Notes: generated by a model not told the origin, from the letters alone. Counted from the first letter of the stretch, positions 24,799-34,454 are shown. The stretch: 64,000 nucleotides of DNA from an uncultured Clostridia bacterium (GCA_947629045.1 CANRCF010000032.1:1-64000), one strand, 5' to 3'. A program made the numbers and translations.

Positions 24799-26709
24799 GT
24801 GTACTACATTTTTGCTTTTACAATAATATACATTATAGCAGCAGCAATTGCAGAATTATTAAAAAAGAAAATAGATTTTACCATACCAATTTCTATAATT
24901 GCAATTGCATTAATTATTTACCCATTTGGTTTTTTTAAGCACTTAGAAATAGGTGTTTACGCAGTTTATATTATTAGTATTCTTTGTGCATTATATTTAC
25001 TTATTCAATTTATATTAAGTATTGTACACAGAGAATATAAATATTTTTTTAAGCGATTGCTTACGCCAGGAATTTTAGTTTATATTTTATTTTGGGGATT
25101 ATTTATATATATAAATCGTTTGAGAATATTAAGTTCATGGGATGAATTTTCACATTGGGGATTGGTTGTTAAAAATATGTTCTACTTTGATACTTTTGGA
25201 ACTAATCCTGAAACTATTGTATTATTTAGAACATATCCACCATTTACTGCAATACTGGAATATTTTTTCTTAAAAATACGAGGTGCATATGTTGAAGGAA
25301 GTATTATAATAACAATGAATATATTATATATCTCATTGCTATTACCTATATTGAATAAAATAGAATGGAATAAAAGTATAGTTAAACTTTTAATATATGT
25401 ACCATTTATTTTTCTATTGCCACTATGTTTATACTCTAGCTTTTATACAACTATTTATGTAGATACTATTTTGGGTATTATGATGGCATATGTACTATAT
25501 TGCTATTTTTCTATAACAGACAAAAAAATGAAATATCTTAGCATTATAATGGGACTATTAGCATTGGTATTAACAAAAGAATCTGGAATTGGAATATCGA
25601 TTTTAACATTAATTATTATTTTAGCAGATATTTTGTTACAAAAAAAATTAAATAAAATAGATAAAAAACAGTTTAAAAGAATAGTTATTTTATTTAGTAT
25701 TTTGATCTTATGTGTTCTTATAGGAAAATATTCATGGAATATTCATTTAAAAATGTCGAATGTTCCTATACAGTCAAAAGCAGATGGAATAAGCATACAT
25801 AAAATATTAAACTTGATAAAAGGAAATGCGAATGAATACCAATATACTATATTGAATAACTTTATAGAACAATTTTTTAATAAACCACTTAACATAAATG
25901 TGGGTGAATTAACCAATTTTGCATTGTTACTAATTTATACTTTATATAGTATGTATTTAATACATACTATAAAGAACAATGGTGAAAATGATGAATATAA
26001 AAAATATAAAAGTACTTGCATAATGCTAGTAATATGTTATATTTTATATATGTTATATTTGTTAATTTTATATATATTTGGTTTTTCGGAATATGAAGGA
26101 GTAAATCTAGCTTCATATGAACGATATACTGCTACATTTTTATTAGGAATGTTTGCTTTTAATAGTATTATACTGTTAAATTATTTAAAAACAAACAAAG
26201 TGGAAATTTTAACTTTTATTATACTGTTATTATTAATGAAGCCTGCTAATATTACAAAAAATTTAATCATTGAAAAAGATAAATCTATTGAACAAGTAAC
26301 AGAATTTAGAAAAGAATATTCAGATATTTGTACATATAAGCCAATACTAGAGAAAACAAATCAAAAGATATATTGCATAACTTCTGGAAACGATGGTATG
26401 GATATAAACATTTTAAGATATGAAATACTACCATATACATTAACTGCTACAGATAAATATTGGGGTAGTTGGAGCTTAGGAAAACCTAGATATAACGGAG
26501 ATATATGGTCAGCTGATATATCAGTAGAAGAATGGAGCAACATTTTACTAGAAGAAGACTATGGATATGTTTATATATTTAAGGCAGATAATATCTTTAA
26601 AGAAAAATATTATACATTATTCAAAGATAAAAAATATATAAAGGACAAAACAATGTATAAAGTTAATGTGAATAATGGAAATATTGAGCTTTTAGAAATT
26701 AAAAATTAA
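24799..26709 (+). CDS. Polytopic membrane protein, probable GT-C glycosyltransferase
   Basis: A 636-residue protein with about 11 to 12 membrane segments and a soluble C-terminus of about 150 residues. The acidic pair in SSWDEFSHWGLVVKNM after the third or fourth helix, then FRTYPPFTAILEYFF, resembles the first-loop catalytic motif of GT-C enzymes. It starts at GTG 24799 behind AAAGGGGGAAA, with its start abutting the stop of the GT2-GtrA gene. That coupling suggests the two act together: a GT2-GtrA protein can make and flip a polyprenyl-phosphate sugar and a GT-C enzyme can use it as donor. I cannot name a closer family. Confidence 0.62.
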   Translation: MYYIFAFTIIYIIAAAIAELLKKKIDFTIPISIIAIALIIYPFGFFKHLEIGVYAVYIISILCALYLLIQFILSIVHREYKYFFKRLLTPGILVYILFWGLFIYINRLRILSSWDEFSHWGLVVKNMFYFDTFGTNPETIVLFRTYPPFTAILEYFFLKIRGAYVEGSIIITMNILYISLLLPILNKIEWNKSIVKLLIYVPFIFLLPLCLYSSFYTTIYVDTILGIMMAYVLYCYFSITDKKMKYLSIIMGLLALVLTKESGIGISILTLIIILADILLQKKLNKIDKKQFKRIVILFSILILCVLIGKYSWNIHLKMSNVPIQSKADGISIHKILNLIKGNANEYQYTILNNFIEQFFNKPLNINVGELTNFALLLIYTLYSMYLIHTIKNNGENDEYKKYKSTCIMLVICYILYMLYLLILYIFGFSEYEGVNLASYERYTATFLLGMFAFNSIILLNYLKTNKVEILTFIILLLLMKPANITKNLIIEKDKSIEQVTEFRKEYSDICTYKPILEKTNQKIYCITSGNDGMDINILRYEILPYTLTATDKYWGSWSLGKPRYNGDIWSADISVEEWSNILLEEDYGYVYIFKADNIFKEKYYTLFKDKKYIKDKTMYKVNVNNGNIELLEIKN

Positions 26710-26755
26710 TATATTATAATTTAATATAGAGAAATTATAAGGAAAGAAGAAAAAA

Positions 26756-27880
26756 ATGGAAAAATTGAAATTAATGACAATTATTGGAACAAGACCAGAG
26801 ATTATTAGGCTTTCAGCAGTTATAAAATGTGCAGATAAATACTTTAATCATATTTTAGTACATACAGGACAAAACTACGATTATGAATTAAATCAAGTGT
26901 TTTTTGAAGATTTAGGATTAAGAGCTCCAGATTATTATTTAGAAAGTGTTGGAAGAGATTTAGGCGAAACAATGGGAAATATAATTGCTAAATCATATAA
27001 AGTAATGCAAAAAGAAAAACCAGATGCAGTGCTTTTATTAGGAGATACGAATTCAGCACTATCTGCAATATCTGCTAAAAGACTTAAAATACCAATTTTC
27101 CATATGGAAGCTGGAAATAGATGTTGGGATTGGAATGTATCTGAAATGATTAATAGAAAAATAGTAGATCATATTTCAGATATAAATCTTCCTTATACAG
27201 AACATTCTAGAAGATATTTATTGTCAGAAGGAATGGATGGAAAAACTATTTTCGTTACGGGTTCACCAATGAGAGAAGTATTACGTGACCATATAGAACA
27301 AATTGAAAAAAGTGATGTATTAGAAAGATTAGGACTAGAAAAAAATAAATACATTTTGCTTTCAGCACACCGTGAAGAAAATATAGATAATGAAGAAAAT
27401 TTCATGTCATTAATGACTGCTATTAATGATATAGCAGAAAAATATCAAATGCCAGTTATTTATTCAACACATCCAAGAAGTAAAAAGTTTATAGAAAAAA
27501 GAAACTTTAAATTCAATCCATTAGTACAAAATTTAAAACCTTTTGGCTTTATGGATTATAACAAATTACAAAAAAATGCATATTGTGTTTTATCAGATAG
27601 TGGCACATTATCAGAAGAAAGTGCAATGTTAGGATTTGCAGGTGTTTTAATCAGAACATCAACAGAAAGACCAGAAGTTTTAGATAAGGGAACAGTTGTA
27701 ATTGGTGGAATTACAGATAAAACTGTAGAACAAGCATTGGAGCTTGCAGTTTCAATGAGAGATAATGGCGAAGAAGTAGTAATGGCAGAAGACTATGCAG
27801 ATACTAATGTATCTGTAAAAGTAGTAAAACTAATACAAAGTTATACAGATATAGTAAATAGAACTGTTTGGGGAAAGTAA
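26756..27880 (+). CDS. capG: UDP-GlcNAc 2-epimerase-like enzyme (CapG/WecB family)
   Basis: A 374-residue non-hydrolysing 2-epimerase. With capE and capF upstream it is best read as CapG, which epimerises C2 to give UDP-L-FucNAc; an ordinary WecB role (UDP-ManNAc) is the alternative. Motifs are IIGTRPEIIRLSAVI, VHTGQNYDYELNQVFF, LLLGDTNSALSA, HMEAGNRCWD, STHPRSKKF and LSDSGTLSEESAMLG. AAGGAAAGAAG precedes the ATG. The gene is separated from capF by the switchable GT2-GtrA gene and a GT-C gene, which is unusual because these three genes are normally adjacent. Confidence 0.88.
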   Translation: MEKLKLMTIIGTRPEIIRLSAVIKCADKYFNHILVHTGQNYDYELNQVFFEDLGLRAPDYYLESVGRDLGETMGNIIAKSYKVMQKEKPDAVLLLGDTNSALSAISAKRLKIPIFHMEAGNRCWDWNVSEMINRKIVDHISDINLPYTEHSRRYLLSEGMDGKTIFVTGSPMREVLRDHIEQIEKSDVLERLGLEKNKYILLSAHREENIDNEENFMSLMTAINDIAEKYQMPVIYSTHPRSKKFIEKRNFKFNPLVQNLKPFGFMDYNKLQKNAYCVLSDSGTLSEESAMLGFAGVLIRTSTERPEVLDKGTVVIGGITDKTVEQALELAVSMRDNGEEVVMAEDYADTNVSVKVVKLIQSYTDIVNRTVWGK

Positions 27881-27918
27881 ATAAAAAATGTGCAATATAT
27901 GAAAAATTGGGGGCTAAT

Positions 27919-28755
27919 ATGGAGAATAATTTAAGAAATCTTCAACTGATGGAGTTAGAAATATTAAAGGAATTTATTAGAGTCTGCGAAACTTTAAAGT
28001 TACAATATTTTGTGGCTGGAGGGACTTGCTTAGGGGCAGTAAGGCATAAGGGTTTTATTCCTTGGGATGATGATATTGATGTGGCTATGCCAAGGGAAGA
28101 TTATGAAATTTTTATGAAAGAGGGACAAAATTTATTGAAAGATAGATTTTTTCTTCAAAATTATCATACAGACCCCAACTACGTAAATAATTTTGCAAAA
28201 ATTAGGAATTCTCAAACAACGTTTATAGAAAAAACTTGTAAAAATATTGAGATGAATCAAGGAGTTTATATTGATATTTTCCCACTAGATGGCTTTCCAA
28301 AATCTAAAATCGAATATAAGTTAATAAATTTTAGAAAGCAATTAATTCATTTTCAATTCAGTAAAAAATATTGGTTTATAGAAAACAAAAAATGCGGAAT
28401 AAAAAGCAAATTAGCATTATTGATATCTGATGTGTTATATGGAAGAAAAACATTAAGACAATTACAAGACATACAGGAAAAAATGTATGCTAAATATCCA
28501 TACAAAACTGCCAGTATGATAATAGCATATGGTGGGGCATATGGATATAAAGATATACACAAAAAAAATGTTTTCGAAAATGGGAGTAAATTAGACTTTG
28601 AAGGAATAAAGGTTTGTGCACCAAAACAAGTGGACAATTATTTGAAAAGAATGTATGGAGATGATTATATGAAATTACCACCTAAAGGAAAAAGAGGGGG
28701 ACATCATTCATATGAAATTATGGATTTAAATAAATCATATACAGAATATATCTAA
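27919..28755 (+). CDS. LicD family phosphotransferase
   Basis: A 278-residue stand-alone LicD protein. The active-site region reads VAGGTCLGAVRHKGFIPWDD and then DIDVAMPRED, close to the LicD half of the fusion at 15854. YIDIFPLDGFP and LPPKGKR near the end are also shared. LicD enzymes transfer a phospho-alcohol from a CDP donor to a surface glycan. No licA/licB/licC choline genes are seen, whereas tarI/tarJ for CDP-ribitol are present, so ribitol phosphate is a reasonable guess. The track starts at a TTG inside capG (27868); I use ATG 27919, preceded by TTGGGGGC. Confidence 0.85.
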   Translation: MENNLRNLQLMELEILKEFIRVCETLKLQYFVAGGTCLGAVRHKGFIPWDDDIDVAMPREDYEIFMKEGQNLLKDRFFLQNYHTDPNYVNNFAKIRNSQTTFIEKTCKNIEMNQGVYIDIFPLDGFPKSKIEYKLINFRKQLIHFQFSKKYWFIENKKCGIKSKLALLISDVLYGRKTLRQLQDIQEKMYAKYPYKTASMIIAYGGAYGYKDIHKKNVFENGSKLDFEGIKVCAPKQVDNYLKRMYGDDYMKLPPKGKRGGHHSYEIMDLNKSYTEYI

Positions 28756-28810
28756 CACAATAAGTTATATTTGAAGAACAAAAATCACTTAAACAAATTG
28801 AAACCTTACG

Positions 28811-28839
28811 TTGACAAATGTATTGATTTGTAATATAAT
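28811..28839 (+). promoter_or_regulatory. Consensus internal promoter within the polysaccharide locus
   Basis: TTGACA (28811-28816) and TATAAT (28834-28839) with a 17-base spacer lie 37 bases before the ATG at 28877. The ORF track counts the TTG of the -35 box as a start codon, which I reject. Confidence 0.85.
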
Positions 28840-28876
28840 GCAAAAAGCAAAATATGCACTAATATTTGGAGGAAAA

Positions 28877-30025
28877 ATGAAAGTAGTATTTTGTTCAAAT
28901 TATTTTAACCATCATCAATTATATACTAGTTTAGCATTTTATAATTATCCTAATATTGAATATTTTTTTATAGCTACTGAAAAGGTATCGGAAGAAAGAG
29001 TTAAATTAGGATATCGTGATATGAATAATGATTATCCATTTATTATTAGAGCTTATGAAAACGAAAAAGAAAAGGAGAAAGCAATAAAGATATGCAATGA
29101 ATGTGATGTATTAATTATAGGCTCTGCTCCACACGTATATGAACAAGATAGAATAAAAAATAATAAATTGACATTTAGATGTTCAGAAAGAATTTTTAAA
29201 AAAGGTATATGGAGAATATTAAATCCAAAACTTTTTTTGAATTTAATGAAAAATCATACAAGACATAGAAATAAGAATGTATTTATGCTATGTGCTAGTG
29301 CATATACAGCTTTTGATTTTTCGTTAGTAGGGGCATATAAAAATAAATGCTATAAATGGGGCTACTTTCCAGAAACAAAACATTATAATGTAAAAGAATT
29401 AATTGCTAGTAAACGAAAAGAAAAAATTACTATTTTATGGTGTGCAAGATTTATAAAATTAAAACACCCAGAATATATGATTTGGTTAGCTAAAAAGCTT
29501 AATATAAAAAAATATAATTTTGAAATTATTATGTTGGGTGATGGCATATTAAGAAAAAAAATTACTAATTTAGTGCATAAGGAAAAATTAGAAGAAAGTA
29601 TAAAAATACATGGTGCAGTGTCAATTGAACAAGTTAGAAATTATATGGAAAAAGCAAATTTATTTTTATTTACAAGTGACCAAAATGAAGGTTGGGGAGC
29701 AGTAATTAATGAATCAATGAATGGTGCTTGTGCAGTAGTTGCTAATAATAAAATAGGATCAGTTCCATATTTAATTAAAGATATGAAAAATGGCTGTACT
29801 TATTCTACAAAGAAAGAACTTTTAGAAAAAGTAGAAATGTTAATTGAAAATGTTGAGTTAAGAGAAAAAATATCTGAAAATGCATATCAAACTATATACA
29901 AAGTATGGAATGCTAATAATGCCGTTAATAATTTCATACAAATTTGTGATGGTATTTTTAATAAAAAAAATATAGTCATACAAGAGGGTCCTTGTAGCAA
30001 GGATAGTAGAAAGAAGAATCAATGA
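28877..30025 (+). CDS. Glycosyltransferase family 4
   Basis: A 382-residue GT-B enzyme. It begins MKVVFCSNYFNHHQLYTSL and carries VLIIGSAPH. The C-terminal donor site reads WCARFIKLKHPEYM, IMLGDG and NLFLFTSDQNEGWGAVINES followed by MNGACAVVANNKIGSVPYL. GGAGG lies 5 bases before ATG 28877. A perfect sigma-A promoter stands directly upstream, so this gene starts a second transcript covering the flippase and decoration genes. The end overlaps the flippase start by four bases (ATGA), giving translational coupling. Acceptor and donor sugars unknown. Confidence 0.85.
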   Translation: MKVVFCSNYFNHHQLYTSLAFYNYPNIEYFFIATEKVSEERVKLGYRDMNNDYPFIIRAYENEKEKEKAIKICNECDVLIIGSAPHVYEQDRIKNNKLTFRCSERIFKKGIWRILNPKLFLNLMKNHTRHRNKNVFMLCASAYTAFDFSLVGAYKNKCYKWGYFPETKHYNVKELIASKRKEKITILWCARFIKLKHPEYMIWLAKKLNIKKYNFEIIMLGDGILRKKITNLVHKEKLEESIKIHGAVSIEQVRNYMEKANLFLFTSDQNEGWGAVINESMNGACAVVANNKIGSVPYLIKDMKNGCTYSTKKELLEKVEMLIENVELREKISENAYQTIYKVWNANNAVNNFIQICDGIFNKKNIVIQEGPCSKDSRKKNQ

Positions 30026-31335
30026 ATTATATCAAACAAATTTTAAATAAAATAAAGAAATCTGCAGTTGTAAGAAATTCGTCGTGGATTATCGCGGAAA
30101 AAATTGTACAAATGGTAATTGCCTTGTTTGTAAATCGTGCAGTTGCAAGTTATTTACAACCAGCGAATTATGGAATATTAAATTATGGTGCTTCTATTGT
30201 TGCACTATTTACTAGTATTTGTACTTTAGGATTAAATCAAATTGTTATTAATGAAATTATCAGTAAAAAAGAAGAACAAGGCAACATTATGGGAACCAGT
30301 ATTGCTATGAGAATGTTATCTAGTGCACTTTCCGTTGTTATGATTACTATTTTAGTGTTAGTATTAAAACCCGGAGATGGCACGATATGGCTTGTAACTG
30401 TTTTACAAGCGCTTGCATTATTTTTTGATGCTTTTAATACAATACAATTATGGTACCAATCTAGATTAAAATCAAAATATATTACAATAGTTGCCTTTAT
30501 GGTATATGCTGTTGTGGCTATTTTCAAAATAATTTTGGTTATATTGAAACTATCACTAATATGGTTTGCTTTTGCTAATACATTAACATCTGCATTAACT
30601 ATGGTTCTAACTTATGCTTTATACAAAAAACAAAATGGACCAAAATTAGAACTAAAAAGAGATTTAGCAAAACCACTTTTGTCAAAAAGTTATCATTTTA
30701 TATTATCAGGTATTATGGTTGCTATATATGGGCAAACTGATAAAATTATGATAGGAAGTATGATTCCAGATATGGCATCAGTTGGACTGTACTCAGTTGC
30801 TACAACTATTACAAATTTATGGAGCTTTATTCCTAGTGCTATTATTACCTCATTTAGGCCAACAATTATAGAAGCAAAAGAAAGGAATAATGAATTATAT
30901 ATTAGAAGGTTGAAGCAATTATATTCTATAATTTTATGGCTAAATATTGCATATGCTGTTTTCATTACTATATTCTCTAATTTAATTATCACTATATTAT
31001 ATGGCGAAGAGTATATGGGAGCTAAAATTCCTTTATTATTGGCTGTATGGAGTGGTGGCTTTTCATATGTAGGCGTGGCAAGGGATACTTGGCTTGTAGC
31101 GGAAGGATATCAAAAATACTCGAAATGGTTTTCCTTAATGGGTTGTATAACAAATGTGATTTTAAACTTAATATTAATTCCAGTTATTGGTATTGTTGGG
31201 GCTGCACTTGCTACTACAATTACACAAGTGATGACGGGATTAATTGCAACATTATTCTTTAAAGATACCAGAATAAGTACAAGATATGTTTTAGAAGCGT
31301 TAGTATTCAAATTTGATAATAAACAGACAACATAA
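30022..31335 (+). CDS. Wzx-type polysaccharide flippase
   Basis: A 437-residue membrane protein of the MOP superfamily with 12 or so helices. The N-terminal region VRNSSWIIAEKIVQMVIALFVNRAVASYLQP followed by ANYGILNYGASIV is typical of Wzx/RfbX proteins, as is the central LLSKSYHFILSGIMVAIYGQTDKIM stretch. It is predicted to flip undecaprenyl-diphosphate repeat units to the outer face, where the EpsG-like polymerase joins them. It overlaps the preceding GT4 gene by ATGA. The family is clear; substrate specificity is not. Confidence 0.9.
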   Translation: MNYIKQILNKIKKSAVVRNSSWIIAEKIVQMVIALFVNRAVASYLQPANYGILNYGASIVALFTSICTLGLNQIVINEIISKKEEQGNIMGTSIAMRMLSSALSVVMITILVLVLKPGDGTIWLVTVLQALALFFDAFNTIQLWYQSRLKSKYITIVAFMVYAVVAIFKIILVILKLSLIWFAFANTLTSALTMVLTYALYKKQNGPKLELKRDLAKPLLSKSYHFILSGIMVAIYGQTDKIMIGSMIPDMASVGLYSVATTITNLWSFIPSAIITSFRPTIIEAKERNNELYIRRLKQLYSIILWLNIAYAVFITIFSNLIITILYGEEYMGAKIPLLLAVWSGGFSYVGVARDTWLVAEGYQKYSKWFSLMGCITNVILNLILIPVIGIVGAALATTITQVMTGLIATLFFKDTRISTRYVLEALVFKFDNKQTT

Positions 31336-31354
31336 ATGGAAGGAAAACACTAAA

Positions 31355-32407
31355 ATGAGATTAAATAAGACATTAAAGTGGATTGGTTTGATTATTATTT
31401 TTATAGTAATTTCATTTTCTTTTTTTCATATTCTAACATATATGATGAAACCATATTCGGTAAGTTTACTAAATATAGCAGGTTTTTATGGAGAAAAGAA
31501 AAATAGCTTAGATATGGTATATATAGGAGGTAGTGCTACATTTACTTATTGGGAACCATTAAGAGCATTCGAAAAAAACGGAATTGCCTCTTATAATTTT
31601 GCAGCGAATAGTATTTCAGCAGAATCATATCTTACTATGATAAAAGAAATATTTAAAAGACAGTCACCAAAATTAATAATTATAGATGCTAGAACATTTC
31701 AATATAGAGAAGAAAGCTATCCAAATGAAGTAGACTATAGAAATGTATTAACAGGTATGCCAGTATCTTTTAACAGAATGAAATTTATTCAAAAAAATGT
31801 ACCTAAATATTTGAAGCAGGATACTTTACAATATCATTTTGATATTATTAAATATCATAGAGAAGTAGAAATTAAAAATACTTTTACTCAAATAAAAATG
31901 GCATTAGGAATATATGAAAATCCTATTAAAGGATTTTACTTTGTTCCTAAGGTAGAAAAGCAACCTATTGGTAAACCAATAAAAACTAAAAACAAAACTC
32001 CAATAGATAGGGAAACAGAAGAAATTTTAATTGAACTACTAAACTATATAAAACAAACAAATTGCAAATATTTGTTTATTGTATCGCCATATGGAGAAGA
32101 AGAATTACATAAAGAAAATTTTAACTATATATCAGAACTTATTAATAGTTATGGTTATGATTTTATAGATGCAAATGATTTTTATCAAGAAATGAATATT
32201 AATTTTGATACTGATTTTTATAATTATGCTCATACGAACATATTTGGCGCAGATAAATATACAGATTTTCTAGCAAACTATATTACCGAAAATTATCAGA
32301 TACCAGACAGATCAGAAGAATATAAGGATTGGATAAATTTGTTACCAGAGTGGAAAAAAGAAGTCGATAAGACAAAAGAAACTATTAACCAATTAATACA
32401 AATATAA
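31355..32407 (+). CDS. Membrane-anchored SGNH/DltD-AlgX-like protein, copy 1
   Basis: A 350-residue protein with one N-terminal membrane helix (about 8-30) and an extracellular SGNH-type domain. YIGGSATFTYW holds the likely nucleophile serine, and AHTNIFGADKY near the C-terminus the likely catalytic histidine; both resemble DltD/AlgX-like partners of MBOAT acyltransferases. Its paralogue at 36399 shares NIAGFYGEKKNSLD, YRNVLTGMP and HTNIFG. The two copies flank the FkbH-ACP-MaoC-MBOAT genes. I use ATG 31355 (GGAAGG 11 bases upstream) rather than the track start, which overlaps the flippase. It probably completes acyl transfer to the glycan outside the cell. Confidence 0.75.
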   Translation: MRLNKTLKWIGLIIIFIVISFSFFHILTYMMKPYSVSLLNIAGFYGEKKNSLDMVYIGGSATFTYWEPLRAFEKNGIASYNFAANSISAESYLTMIKEIFKRQSPKLIIIDARTFQYREESYPNEVDYRNVLTGMPVSFNRMKFIQKNVPKYLKQDTLQYHFDIIKYHREVEIKNTFTQIKMALGIYENPIKGFYFVPKVEKQPIGKPIKTKNKTPIDRETEEILIELLNYIKQTNCKYLFIVSPYGEEELHKENFNYISELINSYGYDFIDANDFYQEMNINFDTDFYNYAHTNIFGADKYTDFLANYITENYQIPDRSEEYKDWINLLPEWKKEVDKTKETINQLIQI

Positions 32408-32426
32408 AATCATAAAAAGGAGTGAA

Positions 32427-34211
32427 ATGATGAAAGAACTAGAATATCCATTTGATAGTGATTATATTATTAAAAAGAAAAGATCGTTAAAGAAACAGTT
32501 ACTTGAAAATTCCTGTGGCTTTATTGAAAAGAACATTGCTATATTAGGCGGCTCTACTACTAGTGACATTAAATTAATACTGGAATTATTTTTATTAAAT
32601 TATGGTATTAGGCCTACTTTTTATGAATCAGAATATAACCAATTTTGGCAAGATGCTATGTTCGATAATCTAGAATTAGATAAATTTAAGCCAGATATTA
32701 TTTATATTCATACAAGTAACAGAAATATTACTGCATATCCAAATGTTAATAGTACACAAGAAGAAGCAGAAGAATTATTAAAAAATGAATTTCAAAAATA
32801 TCAAAGCATGTGGGAAACTTTAACACAAAAGTATAGTTGCCCAATAATACAAAATAATTTTGAATATCCATATTATAGGTTATTAGGAAACCAAGATGCG
32901 GTGTTTCACTATGGAAAAGTTAATTTCATAACAAAACTGAATTTGAAATTTGCAGAATATGCTGCTAATAATGAAAAGTTTTTTATTAATGATATTAATT
33001 ATCAATCATCTTTATATGGTCTTGAAAGATGGTCTGATCAATTTTATTGGCATATGTACAAATATGCTTTAGCAGTACCAGCGATTCCAACGCTTGCCTA
33101 TAATGTTGCAAATTTAATTAAAGCAATTTATGGGAAAAACAAAAAAGGACTTGTGCTTGATTTAGATAATACCTTATGGGGTGGCGTTATAGGTGATGAT
33201 GGAGTAGAAAACATTGTAATAGGAGAAGAAACAAGCGAGGGACAAGTTTATAGCGAATTTCAACAATATTTAAAGGAATTGAAAAGCTTAGGCGTTATAT
33301 TGAACGTTAATAGTAAAAATGAAGAAAATAATGCTCTGGCAGGTTTAAATCACCCAGATGGGATATTAAAACCAGATGATTTTATTGTAATCAAGGCAAA
33401 CTGGGAGCCAAAGTCTAAAAATATGCAAGAAATTGCAAATGAATTAAATTTAGGAGTTGATAGTTTAGTATTTATAGATGATAACCCAGCAGAAAGAGCA
33501 ATTATTAATCAGCATATTTCAAGTGTTTCTACACCGGATATACAAAGACCAGAAAAATATGTGGAAATTATAGATAGAGCAGGTTATTTTGAAGTTACTA
33601 ATTTATCAAAAGATGACTTAAAAAAGAACCAAATGTATAAAGAAAATTTAGAAAGAAATAAATTAATGTCTTCATTTGAAGATTATGGGGATTACTTAAA
33701 ATCACTAAAAATGAAAGCAATTATTGAAAACTTTATACCATTATATATGGCAAGAATTGCACAATTAACGAATAAAAGTAATCAATTCAACTTAACTACT
33801 AAAAGGTATACACAATCACAAATTGAAGAATTAGCACAAGATGAGAATTACATTACTCTTTATGGTAAGTTAGAGGATATTTTCGGAGACAACGGAGTTA
33901 TTTCGGTGGTAATTGGACATATTCAAAAAGATGTATTAGAAATAGACTTATGGATAATGAGTTGTAGGGTTCTGAAAAGAGATATGGAATTTGCTATGAT
34001 GGACGAATTGGTAAAAAAAGCAAAAGAGAAGGGGATAAAAACAATAAAAGGTTTTTATTATCCGACAGCAAAAAATAATATGGTTAAAAACTTTTACGAA
34101 TTACAAGGGTTTACTAAAGTAAGTGAAGATACTGAGGGCAATACAGTATGGACATTGGACATTAGTAAAAATTATGAAATAAAAAATAAATATATTGGAG
34201 TGGAGAAATAA
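32427..34211 (+). CDS. FkbH-like HAD-superfamily protein (glyceryl-ACP synthase type)
   Basis: A 594-residue protein with three parts: an N-terminal SGNH-like fold (IAILGGSTTSDIKL, about 35-200), a HAD domain with GLVLDLDNTLWGGVIGDD (about 235) and VFIDDNPAERA, and a C-terminal GNAT-like part. The last includes IMSCRVLKRDME, whose cysteine sits in a family-typical SCRVL block. FkbH enzymes take the glyceryl group of 1,3-bisphosphoglycerate, lose phosphate and load it on an acyl carrier protein. An ACP gene follows after 3 bases, which strongly supports that role. AAAGGAGTG precedes the ATG. FkbH is known mainly from polyketide pathways, so its place here is notable. Confidence 0.85.
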   Translation: MMKELEYPFDSDYIIKKKRSLKKQLLENSCGFIEKNIAILGGSTTSDIKLILELFLLNYGIRPTFYESEYNQFWQDAMFDNLELDKFKPDIIYIHTSNRNITAYPNVNSTQEEAEELLKNEFQKYQSMWETLTQKYSCPIIQNNFEYPYYRLLGNQDAVFHYGKVNFITKLNLKFAEYAANNEKFFINDINYQSSLYGLERWSDQFYWHMYKYALAVPAIPTLAYNVANLIKAIYGKNKKGLVLDLDNTLWGGVIGDDGVENIVIGEETSEGQVYSEFQQYLKELKSLGVILNVNSKNEENNALAGLNHPDGILKPDDFIVIKANWEPKSKNMQEIANELNLGVDSLVFIDDNPAERAIINQHISSVSTPDIQRPEKYVEIIDRAGYFEVTNLSKDDLKKNQMYKENLERNKLMSSFEDYGDYLKSLKMKAIIENFIPLYMARIAQLTNKSNQFNLTTKRYTQSQIEELAQDENYITLYGKLEDIFGDNGVISVVIGHIQKDVLEIDLWIMSCRVLKRDMEFAMMDELVKKAKEKGIKTIKGFYYPTAKNNMVKNFYELQGFTKVSEDTEGNTVWTLDISKNYEIKNKYIGVEK

Positions 34212-34214
34212 AAA

Positions 34215-34454
34215 ATGAGCAGAGAAGAAGTTTATGAAAAATTAAATGAGGTATTTAGAGATGTATTTGATGATGAAAGCATAGAAGTACATGATGAAAC
34301 GACAGCAGAAGATATAGAAGATTGGGATAGCCTAGAACATATTAATTTAATTGTTGCTGTTGAAAATAAATTTCATATGAAATTTAAAATGAGCGAAGTA
34401 ACAGGTCTAAAAAATGTAGGAGAAATGGTAGATCTTATTTTAGGGAGAATTTAA
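34215..34454 (+). CDS. Acyl carrier protein
   Basis: A 79-residue acidic four-helix carrier. The phosphopantetheine serine is in IEDWDSLEHINL (DSL motif) near residue 38. FkbH lies 3 bases upstream, and the stop overlaps the MaoC-like start, so the three are co-translated. The carrier probably bears the glyceryl group made by FkbH and hands it, or a dehydrated derivative, to the MBOAT protein. It is a dedicated carrier, since no other fatty-acid gene is nearby. A PPTase is not in the window and would be supplied from elsewhere in the genome. Confidence 0.92.
   Translation: MSREEVYEKLNEVFRDVFDDESIEVHDETTAEDIEDWDSLEHINLIVAVENKFHMKFKMSEVTGLKNVGEMVDLILGRI

Noticed and set aside
27868-27918. LicD start at TTG inside capG
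   Set aside because: ATG 27919 has GGGGG close upstream and gives the normal LicD N-terminus.
28811-28876. Longer start of the GT4 ORF
   Set aside because: The TTG is part of a TTGACA -35 box; ATG 28877 has GGAGG.
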